64,000 bases of DNA from Streptomyces sp. 378. Its GTDB lineage: Bacteria; Actinomycetota; Actinomycetes; Streptomycetales; Streptomycetaceae. The notes beneath the pieces are model-generated. The model ran no database searches. It had not been told where the DNA came from and was given only the letters and a program-made list of their open reading frames with translations. The stretch is taken from NCBI RefSeq assembly GCF_030124145.1, contig NZ_JASKMS010000026.1, positions 1 through 64,000 on the forward strand, in the 5' to 3' direction. The position numbers and the translations under genes were made by a program. Below, piece by piece: positions 26,369 through 34,245 of the stretch. Each line of letters starts with the position of its first letter. The first letter of the stretch is position 1.

Positions 26369-26387
26369 AAACTAGCGGCGATAGTTT
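26369..26387. promoter_or_regulatory. TetR-type operator, family B, site 2
   Basis: AAACTAGCGGCGATAGTTT has arms AAACTA and TAGTTT, an exact dyad with a 7-nt centre, 41 nt before the aldehyde dehydrogenase start. The 19-bp length and outer arms match the site at 19986-20004 (AAATTA and TAGTTT). Confidence 0.65.
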
Positions 26388-26474
26388 TTCGGCGCCAGAC
26401 GTCCCGGGGTTCCGGCCCCCGGGCCTGCCGGGTCATCACAGCACGGTGTGCTCCCCGCCCGGGTGTGCCGCTCC

Positions 26475-27815
26475 TCACTCCCCCAGGTCGGGAAGGCGCG
26501 CCGGGTGTGGGCAGATGCGGTCGCCGTTCTGGTCGAAGACGAAGAGATGGGCGAGGTCGACCAGGAGCGGCACCTGCATGCCGTGGCGCAGGGCCAGGTC
26601 CGGGGTGGTGCGGACGATGAGGTCCCCGGGCAGGCGGTCCTCGGCGGTCATGGCGCCGCTCGGGGCGTCCTCCGGGCGGTCCAGGGCGACGACGGGTCCG
26701 GCCCGCCCGGCTCCGGACCGCTCCCGCAGCCGGGTGAGGACCGAGCCGTCGCGACGGCGCCGCCGGGCGGGGCGGCCGGGGCGGGGGCGCGGGGCCTCCA
26801 GCTCGGGGACGACGGCGGGGCTGGAGCCGGTGTCGAAGTGGACCAGGATCTCGTGCCCCTGGAACTCCACGTGCTCGACCAGGCCGGTGATCGGCACCTC
26901 GCCGGGGCGGGCCGCGCTGTGTTTGGCGATCCGGACGGCCTCCGAGCGCAAACCGACGATGACCTCGCGGCCCTGCTGGACGCGCAGCAGCTGGTGGTCC
27001 AGGGAGAGCGGCTCGGGCAGGCGCAGGAACTGCTTGCCCAGGCTGATGGTCATCGCCCCGTCGAGGGGGGCCCGCACCAGGCCGCGCAGCAGGTTGATGC
27101 GCGGAGTGCCGATGAAGGCGGCGACGAAGACGTTGCTGGGCAGCGCGTAGACCACGCGGGGGGTGTCGATCTGCTGGAGCACACCGCCGCGCAGCACCGC
27201 GACCCGGTCGCCGAGCGACATGGCCTCGGCCTGGTCGTGGGTGACGTAGATGGTGGTGACGCCCAGCTCCTGGGTGAGCCGGGCGATCTCGGCCCGCAGA
27301 TGGGTGCGGAGCTTGGCGTCGAGGTTGGACAGCGGTTCGTCCATGAGGAAGGCGGAGGGGTGGCGGGCGATGGCCCGGCCCATCGCGACCCGCTGGCGTT
27401 CTCCGCCGGAGAGCTGGCCGGGGAGGCGGTCGAGGAGGTCCTCGATGCCGAGCATGCGGGCGGTGGCGTCGACGCGGGGGCGCGGGTCCGCGCCCGGGTC
27501 CTCGATCCGCAGCGGGAAGCCGATGTTGGCGCGGCTGGTCATGTTCGGGTAGAGGGCGAAGTTCTGGAAGACCATCGCCATGTCCCGGCCGGACGGCGGC
27601 AGGTCGTTGGCGTACCGGCCGTCGAGGAGCAGCCGGCCCTCGTCGATCTCCTCCAGCCCGGCGATCATTCTGAGCACGGTCGACTTGCCGCAGCCGGACG
27701 GGCCGAGCAGCACGAGGAACTCGCCGGGCGTGATGTCCAGCGAGAGCCGGTCCACCACACGGAGACCCCGCGTGTAGGCCTTGCTCACGTCGTGCAGGGA
27801 GATGGCGCGTGTCAT
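26475..27815 (-). CDS. Orphan sugar-type ABC transporter ATPase (MalK/UgpC/MsiK-like)
   Basis: This 446-residue ATPase has Walker A GPSGCGKST at about 37-45, Q-loop FQNFALYP, signature LSGGERQRVAMGRA, Walker B FLMDEPLSNLDAKL and the H-loop VTHDQAEAM. The C-terminal 180 residues form the TOBE/regulatory domain of carbohydrate importers. No permease or binding-protein gene is nearby. In Streptomyces a shared ATPase (MsiK) energises many sugar importers, and this could be a second ATPase of that kind. The linker near residue 380 is Arg/Pro-rich. Start 27815 is chosen because the ABC domain begins four residues later; a start at 27836 is possible. Confidence 0.88.
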   Translation of the reverse strand: MTRAISLHDVSKAYTRGLRVVDRLSLDITPGEFLVLLGPSGCGKSTVLRMIAGLEEIDEGRLLLDGRYANDLPPSGRDMAMVFQNFALYPNMTSRANIGFPLRIEDPGADPRPRVDATARMLGIEDLLDRLPGQLSGGERQRVAMGRAIARHPSAFLMDEPLSNLDAKLRTHLRAEIARLTQELGVTTIYVTHDQAEAMSLGDRVAVLRGGVLQQIDTPRVVYALPSNVFVAAFIGTPRINLLRGLVRAPLDGAMTISLGKQFLRLPEPLSLDHQLLRVQQGREVIVGLRSEAVRIAKHSAARPGEVPITGLVEHVEFQGHEILVHFDTGSSPAVVPELEAPRPRPGRPARRRRRDGSVLTRLRERSGAGRAGPVVALDRPEDAPSGAMTAEDRLPGDLIVRTTPDLALRHGMQVPLLVDLAHLFVFDQNGDRICPHPARLPDLGE

Positions 27816-28271
27816 GAGGGGCCCCCGAGGGGTCATCCGGGCGTTGGTGCTCCGCGGTCGGAAGCCCCGTGCGGGTCGTACGGGGCTGTGCGTCACGGAA
27901 GTTAACGGAATGTGCGCGGCCTGGGGAAGACACCCGACAGAATCGGAGGCTCCGGTCCATCTGGTGAGAAGGCGGACGGCCCGGTTCAGGCCCCGGCCGG
28001 AACCGCCCCGGGTCAGCGGATGCCGGTGAGGTGGGCGAAGACGACCACGTTGCCCGAGTAGCCCTTCCTGCGGTCCACCGCGGTAGCCCCGGTTCCGCCC
28101 CCGCGCCGCCCCGACGGCGCGTCGGCGGAACCGGACCCGGACCCGGCCCCACGCCGGACCGCCGGGGCGGACCCGTCCCCGGCACCACCCCTGCCCCTCA
28201 CCGGCCCGGCGTCGGGCCCGAGCGCGCCCCCGCCCTGTCCCGCCCGAGCGGAGCGATCCGTGGAACGTGGC
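27816..28271. other. GC-rich intergenic stretch without a supported gene
   Basis: This region between the ABC ATPase start and the end of the broken MFS gene contains low-complexity CGGACCC-type runs around 28110-28180. One minus-strand frame (to 28013) is open as a continuation of the broken MFS gene, but after 28385 it has no helix-like content. I see no promoter with confidence. The ABC ATPase promoter must lie within it. Confidence 0.5.
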
Positions 28272-28962
28272 CTACGCGGCGCCATCGGGGCGGCGACGGA
28301 GCCGGAACCAGACCGTCCCGGCGACGGCGGCCAGGCCGACCGCGGCCGCGCCGGTGACCGGCGTGAAGGCCTCACCGCGGGCGGATGCTCGATGCGCCAC
28401 AGCGAGGTGAAGGCGACGGCCGCGGTCGCGCCCGCCACGACGAGGGCGAGCGCGCTGCTGCCGGCCATGTCCTCGGCGCCGATCAGCGTCCCCGCGGCGA
28501 CCGGGCCGACCAGTTGGCCGAGGGCGGCGCCGATGGTGAAGTGGCCGAAGTTGCGGTCCTGTTCGTGCGGCGCGGACTGGCGGGCGACGAGGGACTGGGA
28601 GCCGATGACGAAGCACAGGTGCCCGAGTCCCATCACCCCGCTCCACAGGGCCATCGTCCACAGGGAGGCGGCGACGCCGCTGAGGGCGCAGCCGCCGGAT
28701 ATGAGGACGACGCCGACCGGCAGCAGGGGCGCGCAGCGGCCGTGGTCGGTACGGCGGCCGAGCGGCACGGCGGCGAAGAGGGGCAGCAGCGCGTAGACAC
28801 CGGCGATGACACCGATGGCCCGCTCGTCCGCGCCAGCGCGAGGCCCCGGTAGGAGACGGCGGGCCGGGCCATCGACACCGCCCCCTGCGCGAAGCCGAAG
28901 GCGATGACGAGGCGGAGCAGCCAGCCGCGGTTCCCACCGGGCCTCACGACGACGTCCTCCAT
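28272..28962 (-). pseudogene. MFS transporter, frameshifted and truncated
   Basis: Three frames must be joined to read one MFS-like protein. The first gives MEDVVVRPGGNRGWLLRLVI to RGLAL. Then, if one G is restored near 28833, the next frame gives GADERAIGVIAGVYALLPLF, VPLGRRTDHGR and four to five more helices. A second shift near 28385 leads to GEAFTPVTGAAAVGLAAVAG and a stop at 28272. Both shifts lie in G/C runs. Even when repaired, the product is about 230 residues, roughly the first six or seven helices, so the C-terminal half is missing. It starts 8 nt after the CitMHS stop, so it was the second gene of that operon. Assembly errors in homopolymers are the alternative for the shifts but not for the short length. 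Confidence 0.75.
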
Positions 28963-28969
28963 GAAGGGC

Positions 28970-30382
28970 TCAGATGATCCCGAAGAGCATGCCCGCGCCG
29001 AGGATGACCAGGCAGGTGAGGGCGGCCCACTTGACGACGAACCTGGTGTGGTCGCCGAACTCCACCCGCGCCATGCCGACCAGGACGTAGACGGCCGGGA
29101 CGAGCGGGCTGGACATGTGCAGCGGCTGGCCGACCAGCGAGGCGCGGGCCATTTCCAGCGGGGTGACCCCGTGCGCGGCACCCGCCTCGGCGAGGACGGG
29201 CAGGACACCGAAGTAGAAGCCGTCGTTCGACATGAAGTAGGTGAGCGGCAGGCTCAGGATGCCGGTGACGAGGGCCATGTGCGGGCCCATGCCGGCGGGG
29301 ATGACGTCCACCATCCACTTGGCCATGTGGTCGACCATGCCGGTGCCCTGGAGGACGCCGGTGAAGACAGCGGCGGCGAAGACCATGCCGGAGACGTTCA
29401 GGACGTTGTCGGCGTGGGCGGCCAGGCGGGCCTTCTGGTCGGGGATGTGCGGGAAGTTCACCGAGAGGACGAGCGCGGCGCCGATCAGGAACAGCACCGG
29501 GATCGGCAGCCACTCCATGATCATGGCGGTGAGCAGGACGACGGTGAGCAGCGCGTTGAACCAGTACAGCTTGGGGCGCAGGGTGGCGCGGTGGGGGTCG
29601 AGGCCCTGGAAGTCGTCGGCCTGCTCGTCGGCGTCCGTGCCGGACCCCGCGCCACCCGCGACGCCCTTGCGCAGGTCGGCCTTGTCGCCGGAGCCTCCGG
29701 CGCCCACGAGGACCGTCTCGGTCTCCTTCTCCTCGACCTTCTCCTCCAGCACCTCGTCCAGCGTCAGCACGCCCAGCCGCCGGCGCTCGCGCACACCGAG
29801 CACGTAGGAGAGGCAGAAGACGAAGAGCAGGCCGACCAGGAGCGCCGGGATCATCGGGACGAAGATGTCGCTCGCGTCGAGCTTCAGCGCGGTCGCGGCG
29901 CGGGCGGTCGGGCCGCCCCAGGGGAGGGTGTTCATCACGCCGTTGGCCATGGCGGCGACACCGGTCATCACGACCAGGCTCATCTTCAGGCGCTTGTACA
30001 GCGGGTACATCGCCGAGACGGTGATCATGAAGGTCGTGGAGCCGTCGCCGTCCAGCGAGACGATCCCGGCGAGCAGGGCGGTGCCGACGACGATTCGCAT
30101 CGGGTCGGCTTTGCAGAATTTGAGGATGCCGCGGACGATCGGGTCGAAGAGACCGACATCGATCATCACGCCGAAGTAGACGATCGCGAACATGAGCATC
30201 GCCGCGGTGGGGGCGAGGCTGGTCACGCCGTCGATGACGTAGTCGCCGAGCTTGGCGCCCTTGCCGACGAACACGCAGAACAGCGCGGGAATCAGCACGA
30301 GCGCCGCGATCGGCGACATCTTCTTCATCATGATCAGGACCAGGAAGGTCGCGATCATGGCGAAGCCGAGGATGGTCAGCAT
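28970..30382 (-). CDS. CitMHS family citrate-metal transporter
   Basis: This 470-residue membrane protein has about 12 helices and is of the CitM/CitH type, which import citrate complexed with divalent metal. Family segments include FGVMIDVGLFDP, LDGDGSTTFMITVSAMYPLYKRL, NTLPWGGPTARAA and DGFYFGVLPVLAE. A long charged cytoplasmic loop (about residues 212-280) with a KVEEKETET stretch separates the two halves. Start ATG 30382 is chosen with AGGT upstream. An inverted repeat at 30392-30445 flanks its leader. Confidence 0.9.
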   Translation of the reverse strand: MLTILGFAMIATFLVLIMMKKMSPIAALVLIPALFCVFVGKGAKLGDYVIDGVTSLAPTAAMLMFAIVYFGVMIDVGLFDPIVRGILKFCKADPMRIVVGTALLAGIVSLDGDGSTTFMITVSAMYPLYKRLKMSLVVMTGVAAMANGVMNTLPWGGPTARAATALKLDASDIFVPMIPALLVGLLFVFCLSYVLGVRERRRLGVLTLDEVLEEKVEEKETETVLVGAGGSGDKADLRKGVAGGAGSGTDADEQADDFQGLDPHRATLRPKLYWFNALLTVVLLTAMIMEWLPIPVLFLIGAALVLSVNFPHIPDQKARLAAHADNVLNVSGMVFAAAVFTGVLQGTGMVDHMAKWMVDVIPAGMGPHMALVTGILSLPLTYFMSNDGFYFGVLPVLAEAGAAHGVTPLEMARASLVGQPLHMSSPLVPAVYVLVGMARVEFGDHTRFVVKWAALTCLVILGAGMLFGII

Positions 30383-30391
30383 GAGTGGATA

Positions 30392-30445
30392 CCTAACGTT
30401 CGCCCTTGAACTCCCACCAGGGCCGGCGGTGTCCGAGACGTTAGG
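30392..30445. promoter_or_regulatory. Spaced inverted repeat upstream of the citrate transporter
   Basis: CCTAACGT (30392-30399) and ACGTTAGG (30438-30445) are exact 8-bp inverted copies, 38 nt apart, just before the CitMHS start. They could be two half-sites of a looping regulator or a response-regulator pair. No cognate regulator is adjacent. Confidence 0.45.
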
Positions 30446-30516
30446 TCCGTTCAAGCAGCGTTAACAAGACGTTGACGTGCGAGCAATAAGCGCAAAACTG
30501 CTGGTCACAGCTTTGC

Positions 30517-32784
30517 TCAGGTCAGAGCGGTGAGCTTTTCGGTCACGGAGGCGCCACCTGCGGCCGACGCGGGGGCCACCTCGACCGGCACCGCGTTGAG
30601 GACCGCGTTGCCCGACAGCGGGTCGAGCAGCCGGCCGTCGAGGAGCTGGTTGACGTTGACGCCGGGGTCCGTGGCGGCGTGGTTGAGGCGGGTGCCGGGA
30701 CGGTTGTGGCCCCAGCCGTGCGGCAGGCTCACCACACCCCGGCGTACCGCGTCGGTGACCTCGGCGGGTGCGGTGACCTCTCCCCCGGCGCCCTTGACGC
30801 GGACGGCGGCCCCGTCCTCGACGCCCAGCCGCTCGGCGTCCTCGGGGTGGATGTGCAGGGTGCAGCGGTTGGAGCCGCCGGTGAGGGCGGGCACGTTGTG
30901 CATCCAGCTGTTGTTGGAGCGCAGATGGCGGCGGCCCACCAGGACGAGTCCCTCGGGGCGTTCGGCCAGGGCCGCGCGCAGGCGGGGCAGGTCGTCGGCG
31001 ATCGGGCCGGGAAGCAGCTCCACCTTGCCGCTGCGGGTCTTCAGCGGCTGCGGCAGGCGGGGTTCGAGCGGGCCGAGGTCGATGCCGTGCGGATGCGCGA
31101 GCAGCTTCTCCAGGGTCAGTCCGTCCGGTCGTACGCCGAAGCCGTCGCCGTAGGGGCCGAGGCGCAGCATCAGGTCGAGCCGCCGTTCGGGGCCGGTGTC
31201 GCCGGTGAGCCGGGCGGCGAGCTCGCGCGGGTCGCCGCCGTGGACGGGTGAGTGCGGCTCCTTGACCGCCTTGCCGAGGGTCTGGTCGATGACCATCTGG
31301 TCGACGGCCGCGGGATCGGCCCCGTGCATGCCCGTGGCGGCGAGGATCAGCCGCGCCAGGATCTCGGTCTCGGCCATGCGGCCCGGCTCCAGCGGGATCG
31401 CGGGGCGCGTGTAGCGGACCTGGTTGCGCACGGCGAGGGTGTTGAAGGCGAAGTCGTGGTGCGGGCTCTGGGAGGGCGGCGGCGGGGGCAGCACCACATC
31501 GGCGTGGCGCGAGGTCTCGTTGAGGTACGGGTCGACGCTGACCATGAAGTCGAGCGAGTCGAGGGCCTTGTCGAGCCGGTCGCCGTCGGGCGCGGACAGC
31601 ACGGGGTTGGCCGCGACGGCGATCAGCGCCCGCACCGGCTCGCCCTCCTCGGTGGCGGTTTCGATCTCCTCCGCGAGGGCCGCCAGGGGCAGTTCGCCCT
31701 TCGCCTCGGGGTGCCGGCTCACCCGGGAGTGCCAGCGCCCGAGGGCGAAGCCGCGGCCGGGTCCGGCGGGGCGCGGGGTCTTGTCGGTGGCCGCCTGCGG
31801 GAAGAGCGCGCCACCGGGCCGGTCGAGGTTGCCGGTGAGGATGTTCAGGACGTCGACGAGCCAGCTGGCGAGGGTGCCGTGCGGGACGGTGCAGCTGCCG
31901 ATCCGGCCGTAGACGGCGGCGGTCGGGGCGGCGGCCAGTTCCCGCGCGAGGGCGCGGATCCCGCCGGCCTCGACGTCGCAGGCCTCCGCGACGGCCTCGG
32001 GGGTGAACTCGCGCAGCGCGTCGGACAGTTCCTCGACGCCCTGGGTGTGCGCGGTGGGGTCGACGAGATCCTCGTCGAAGAGCACCCGCGCCATCGCCGC
32101 CAGCAGCAGCGCGTCGGTGCCGGGCCGGATCGCGATGTGCCGGTCGGCGAGCTTGGCGGTGCGCGTGCGCCGCGGGTCGATCACGACGAGCCTGCCGCCC
32201 CGGGCCTTGAGTGCCTTGAGTTTGCCCGGGAAGTCGGCGGCGGTGCACAGGCTGCCGTTGGACTCCAGCGGGTTGGCGCCGATCAGCAGCAGATGGTCGG
32301 TGCGGTCGAGGTCGGGCACGGGGATGGCGTTCGCGTCGCCGAAGAGGAGGCCGCTGGAGACGTGCTTGGGCATCTGGTCGACCGTGGAGGCGGTGAAGAC
32401 GCTGCGGGTGCCGAGCCCGGCGAGCAGGACCGGCGGGTAGAGGGCGCCGGCCATGGTGTGCACGTTGGGGTTGCCGAGGACGACCCCGACGGAGTGCGGG
32501 CCGTGGCGCTCCACGACGGGCCGGATGCCCGCGGCGACCGCGTCGAAGGCCTCCTCCCAGGTGGCCTCGTGCAGTTCGCCGTCCCGGCGCACGAGCGGTG
32601 TGCGCAGCCGGTCGGGGTCGGAGTCGACGGCTCCGAAGGAAGCGCCCTTGGGGCAGATGAATCCCTTGCTGAACACGTCGTCGCGGTCGCCGCGGGCGTG
32701 GGTGACGCGGGTCCCCTCGATGGTGAGGGTCAGGCCGCAGGTGGCCTCGCACAGGGGACAGATACGCAGGGCGGTGCGGGACAC
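30517..32784 (-). CDS. Molybdopterin (bis-MGD) oxidoreductase, formate dehydrogenase/nitrate reductase-like
   Basis: This 755-residue cytoplasmic enzyme of the DMSO reductase superfamily has an N-terminal [4Fe-4S] site from Cys9, Cys12, Cys16 and Cys44 (CPLCEATC...CPKG). Three molybdopterin segments follow, including LLLIGANPLESNG, and a C-terminal dinucleotide-binding domain includes NSWMHNVPAL and HPEDAERLGVEDGA. There is no Tat signal. Electron partners are not encoded nearby. The length and domain layout fit assimilatory or soluble oxidoreductases; the substrate is unknown. A TetR gene lies upstream on the same strand, and the family A-like dyad at 32832 sits 48 nt before this start. Confidence 0.87.
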   Translation of the reverse strand: MSRTALRICPLCEATCGLTLTIEGTRVTHARGDRDDVFSKGFICPKGASFGAVDSDPDRLRTPLVRRDGELHEATWEEAFDAVAAGIRPVVERHGPHSVGVVLGNPNVHTMAGALYPPVLLAGLGTRSVFTASTVDQMPKHVSSGLLFGDANAIPVPDLDRTDHLLLIGANPLESNGSLCTAADFPGKLKALKARGGRLVVIDPRRTRTAKLADRHIAIRPGTDALLLAAMARVLFDEDLVDPTAHTQGVEELSDALREFTPEAVAEACDVEAGGIRALARELAAAPTAAVYGRIGSCTVPHGTLASWLVDVLNILTGNLDRPGGALFPQAATDKTPRPAGPGRGFALGRWHSRVSRHPEAKGELPLAALAEEIETATEEGEPVRALIAVAANPVLSAPDGDRLDKALDSLDFMVSVDPYLNETSRHADVVLPPPPPSQSPHHDFAFNTLAVRNQVRYTRPAIPLEPGRMAETEILARLILAATGMHGADPAAVDQMVIDQTLGKAVKEPHSPVHGGDPRELAARLTGDTGPERRLDLMLRLGPYGDGFGVRPDGLTLEKLLAHPHGIDLGPLEPRLPQPLKTRSGKVELLPGPIADDLPRLRAALAERPEGLVLVGRRHLRSNNSWMHNVPALTGGSNRCTLHIHPEDAERLGVEDGAAVRVKGAGGEVTAPAEVTDAVRRGVVSLPHGWGHNRPGTRLNHAATDPGVNVNQLLDGRLLDPLSGNAVLNAVPVEVAPASAAGGASVTEKLTALT

Positions 32785-32831
32785 GGGTCCTCCCGGGGCG
32801 GCGGCTACGGTGACGCGTTGACCCGCCCGAG

Positions 32832-32847
32832 CATACCGACCGGTATG
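32832..32847. promoter_or_regulatory. TetR-type operator related to family A, site 4
   Basis: CATACC-GACC-GGTATG is a perfect 6-bp inverted repeat with a 4-nt centre, immediately upstream of the molybdopterin enzyme. It shares the CATACCGACCGG half with site 1 but is 4 bp shorter overall (16 instead of 20), so it may be read by a different TetR protein, for example the one encoded at 32878. Confidence 0.55.
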
Positions 32848-32877
32848 GACGGCGGGGAGCCCCTGGCGGGATCGAGG

Positions 32878-33498
32878 TCAATCGAGCGTCCGCGCCAGAT
32901 AGCCACGCAGCATCTCCCGGGCCTCGTCGATGATCCGTTCGTCCCCCTGCGGTGCGACCCGGAACGCCAGGTGGACGAGGGTGTCGGCGGTCTCGACGGC
33001 GATGAGGAAGACGCGGCGCAGATCCTCGTCGGGCTCGCGCCCGAGATACCCGGAGAGAAGTTCGGTGAGCCGGTCGGCGACGCGGTGGTTGGGTTCGGCG
33101 TGGCGGGCCCCGACCGGGATCTGGTTGCCGAAGTCGACGAGCGAGAAGCCGGGCGCGGTGCGCTTCATCTCCAGGTACTCGTCGAGCACGGCGTCCATGG
33201 CGGTGCGCCAGCCCCCGGCCTGACCGGCCTGCTGGAGGCGCTGGGTGACGCGTGCGGAGTACCGTTCGAGGTTGCGCTGAGCCAGGGCGTCGACCATCTG
33301 CCGCTTGTTGCCGAAGAAGCGGTAGACCGAGCCGATCGGGACCGAGGCCCGCTGGGCGACGGCACGGGTGCTCAGGGCGTCGTAGCCGACCTCGTCGAGG
33401 AGGCCGGCACAGGCGTCGAGGATTCTGGTCAGACGTTCGGCACTGCGCCGCTGCACGGGCGCACGACGGAGTGATGTCGCGTGGGGCACGGGCTTCAT
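32878..33498 (-). CDS. TetR family transcriptional regulator
   Basis: This 206-residue TetR protein has the helix-turn-helix LLDEVGYDALSTRAVAQRASVPIGSVYRFFGNKRQMVDAL. The C-terminal domain includes FVDFGNQI-like and VFLIAVETADTLVHLAF segments seen in regulators of the TetR_C_17 type. ATG 33498 overlaps the stop of the upstream lipoprotein gene (ATGA), so the two are coupled. It lies directly upstream of the molybdopterin oxidoreductase and is the nearest candidate to bind the dyad at 32832. Confidence 0.87.
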   Translation of the reverse strand: MKPVPHATSLRRAPVQRRSAERLTRILDACAGLLDEVGYDALSTRAVAQRASVPIGSVYRFFGNKRQMVDALAQRNLERYSARVTQRLQQAGQAGGWRTAMDAVLDEYLEMKRTAPGFSLVDFGNQIPVGARHAEPNHRVADRLTELLSGYLGREPDEDLRRVFLIAVETADTLVHLAFRVAPQGDERIIDEAREMLRGYLARTLD

Positions 33499-34094
33499 GA
33501 TGCCGCTTCGGCGCGCTCCGGTGCACCTCGCCCCCCGAGGTCCGTCCCCTGGGTCCGGGCCTTGCGGCGGGAGGCGGCGTCCGGCGTCACGCCGCCGGTG
33601 CCGGGCCCCGAGGAGGTGACGTCGGCCGTGCTCTCCACGGGCTTGCCGTCCACCGCCCAGACGGTGGCGTCGTCGGCGTAGAGGCGGGCCGTGACGCGGT
33701 GTGTGCCGCGCGGCACGAGGCGGGCGTCCAGCCGGTACTCCGGGGCGCGGAGGCGGGCGACGGGACGGCCGTCGACGTAGAGGTGCGCCAGGCCGCGGCC
33801 GGGCACCGCACGGGCCGCCGCGCCGGCCGGCGAGAAGCGGAAGTTCCGCACGGTCAGGCGCACGTCCCAGCCGCCGGCCGCGTCGGGCTGCACCTCGATC
33901 CCGACGTCGGGTGCCTCCTCCGGCCCGACCTCCCGGAAGGGCCGGCCCTCCGGGTCCCGGTCCTCCAGGATCCGGCCGGCCGGCGAGGGCGACGCGACGC
34001 CCTCCCGGGCGTCGCCGGAGCCACAGCCCGCGGATCCGGCCAGAAGGAGGACACAGACCGCGAGCGCGGCACCAGATTTCCGTGTCCACGACAT
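33495..34094 (-). CDS. Putative lipoprotein
   Basis: The protein has 199 residues. Its N-terminus MSWTRKSGAALAVCVLLLAG leads to the lipobox SAGC, so it is lipid-modified at Cys24 and anchored outside. The mature part has a beta-rich core (GGWDVRLTVRNFRFSP, GLAHLYVDGRPVARLRAPEYRL, PRGTHRVTARLYADDATVWAVDGKPV), which resembles small immunoglobulin-like or copper-chaperone-associated domains of the YtkA type. Function is not known. ATG 34094 is preferred over a start 15 residues upstream because the signal peptide begins there. It is coupled to the following TetR gene by a 4-nt overlap. Confidence 0.75.
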   Translation of the reverse strand: MSWTRKSGAALAVCVLLLAGSAGCGSGDAREGVASPSPAGRILEDRDPEGRPFREVGPEEAPDVGIEVQPDAAGGWDVRLTVRNFRFSPAGAAARAVPGRGLAHLYVDGRPVARLRAPEYRLDARLVPRGTHRVTARLYADDATVWAVDGKPVESTADVTSSGPGTGGVTPDAASRRKARTQGTDLGGRGAPERAEAAS

Positions 34095-34202
34095 ATCGGG
34101 AGCGTAGAACACACGTCCGGCCCGGCGGATCGTTCTCAAGTCGGGTTCAGGTCATCCCTCATGAGGAGGGGCGCGCCCCCCTTGCGTCGGGGAAATCGCA
34201 AT

Positions 34203-34220
34203 CCTACGGTACTCCATAGG
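34203..34220. promoter_or_regulatory. Imperfect palindrome in the hmgA promoter
   Basis: CCTACGG-TACT-CCATAGG has 6 of 7 paired positions and ends 25 nt before the hmgA start. It overlaps the expected promoter or transcription start. The binding factor is unknown. Confidence 0.45.
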
Positions 34221-34245
34221 AATCGAACGCAAGGGAGCGGCGAAC

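Noticed and set aside
30461..33526. Minus-strand frame of about 1020 residues over the molybdopterin oxidoreductase
   Set aside because: It is a shadow of the oxidoreductase in another frame. The product is Arg/Pro-rich without domains, while the correct frame shows the Fe-S and molybdopterin motifs.
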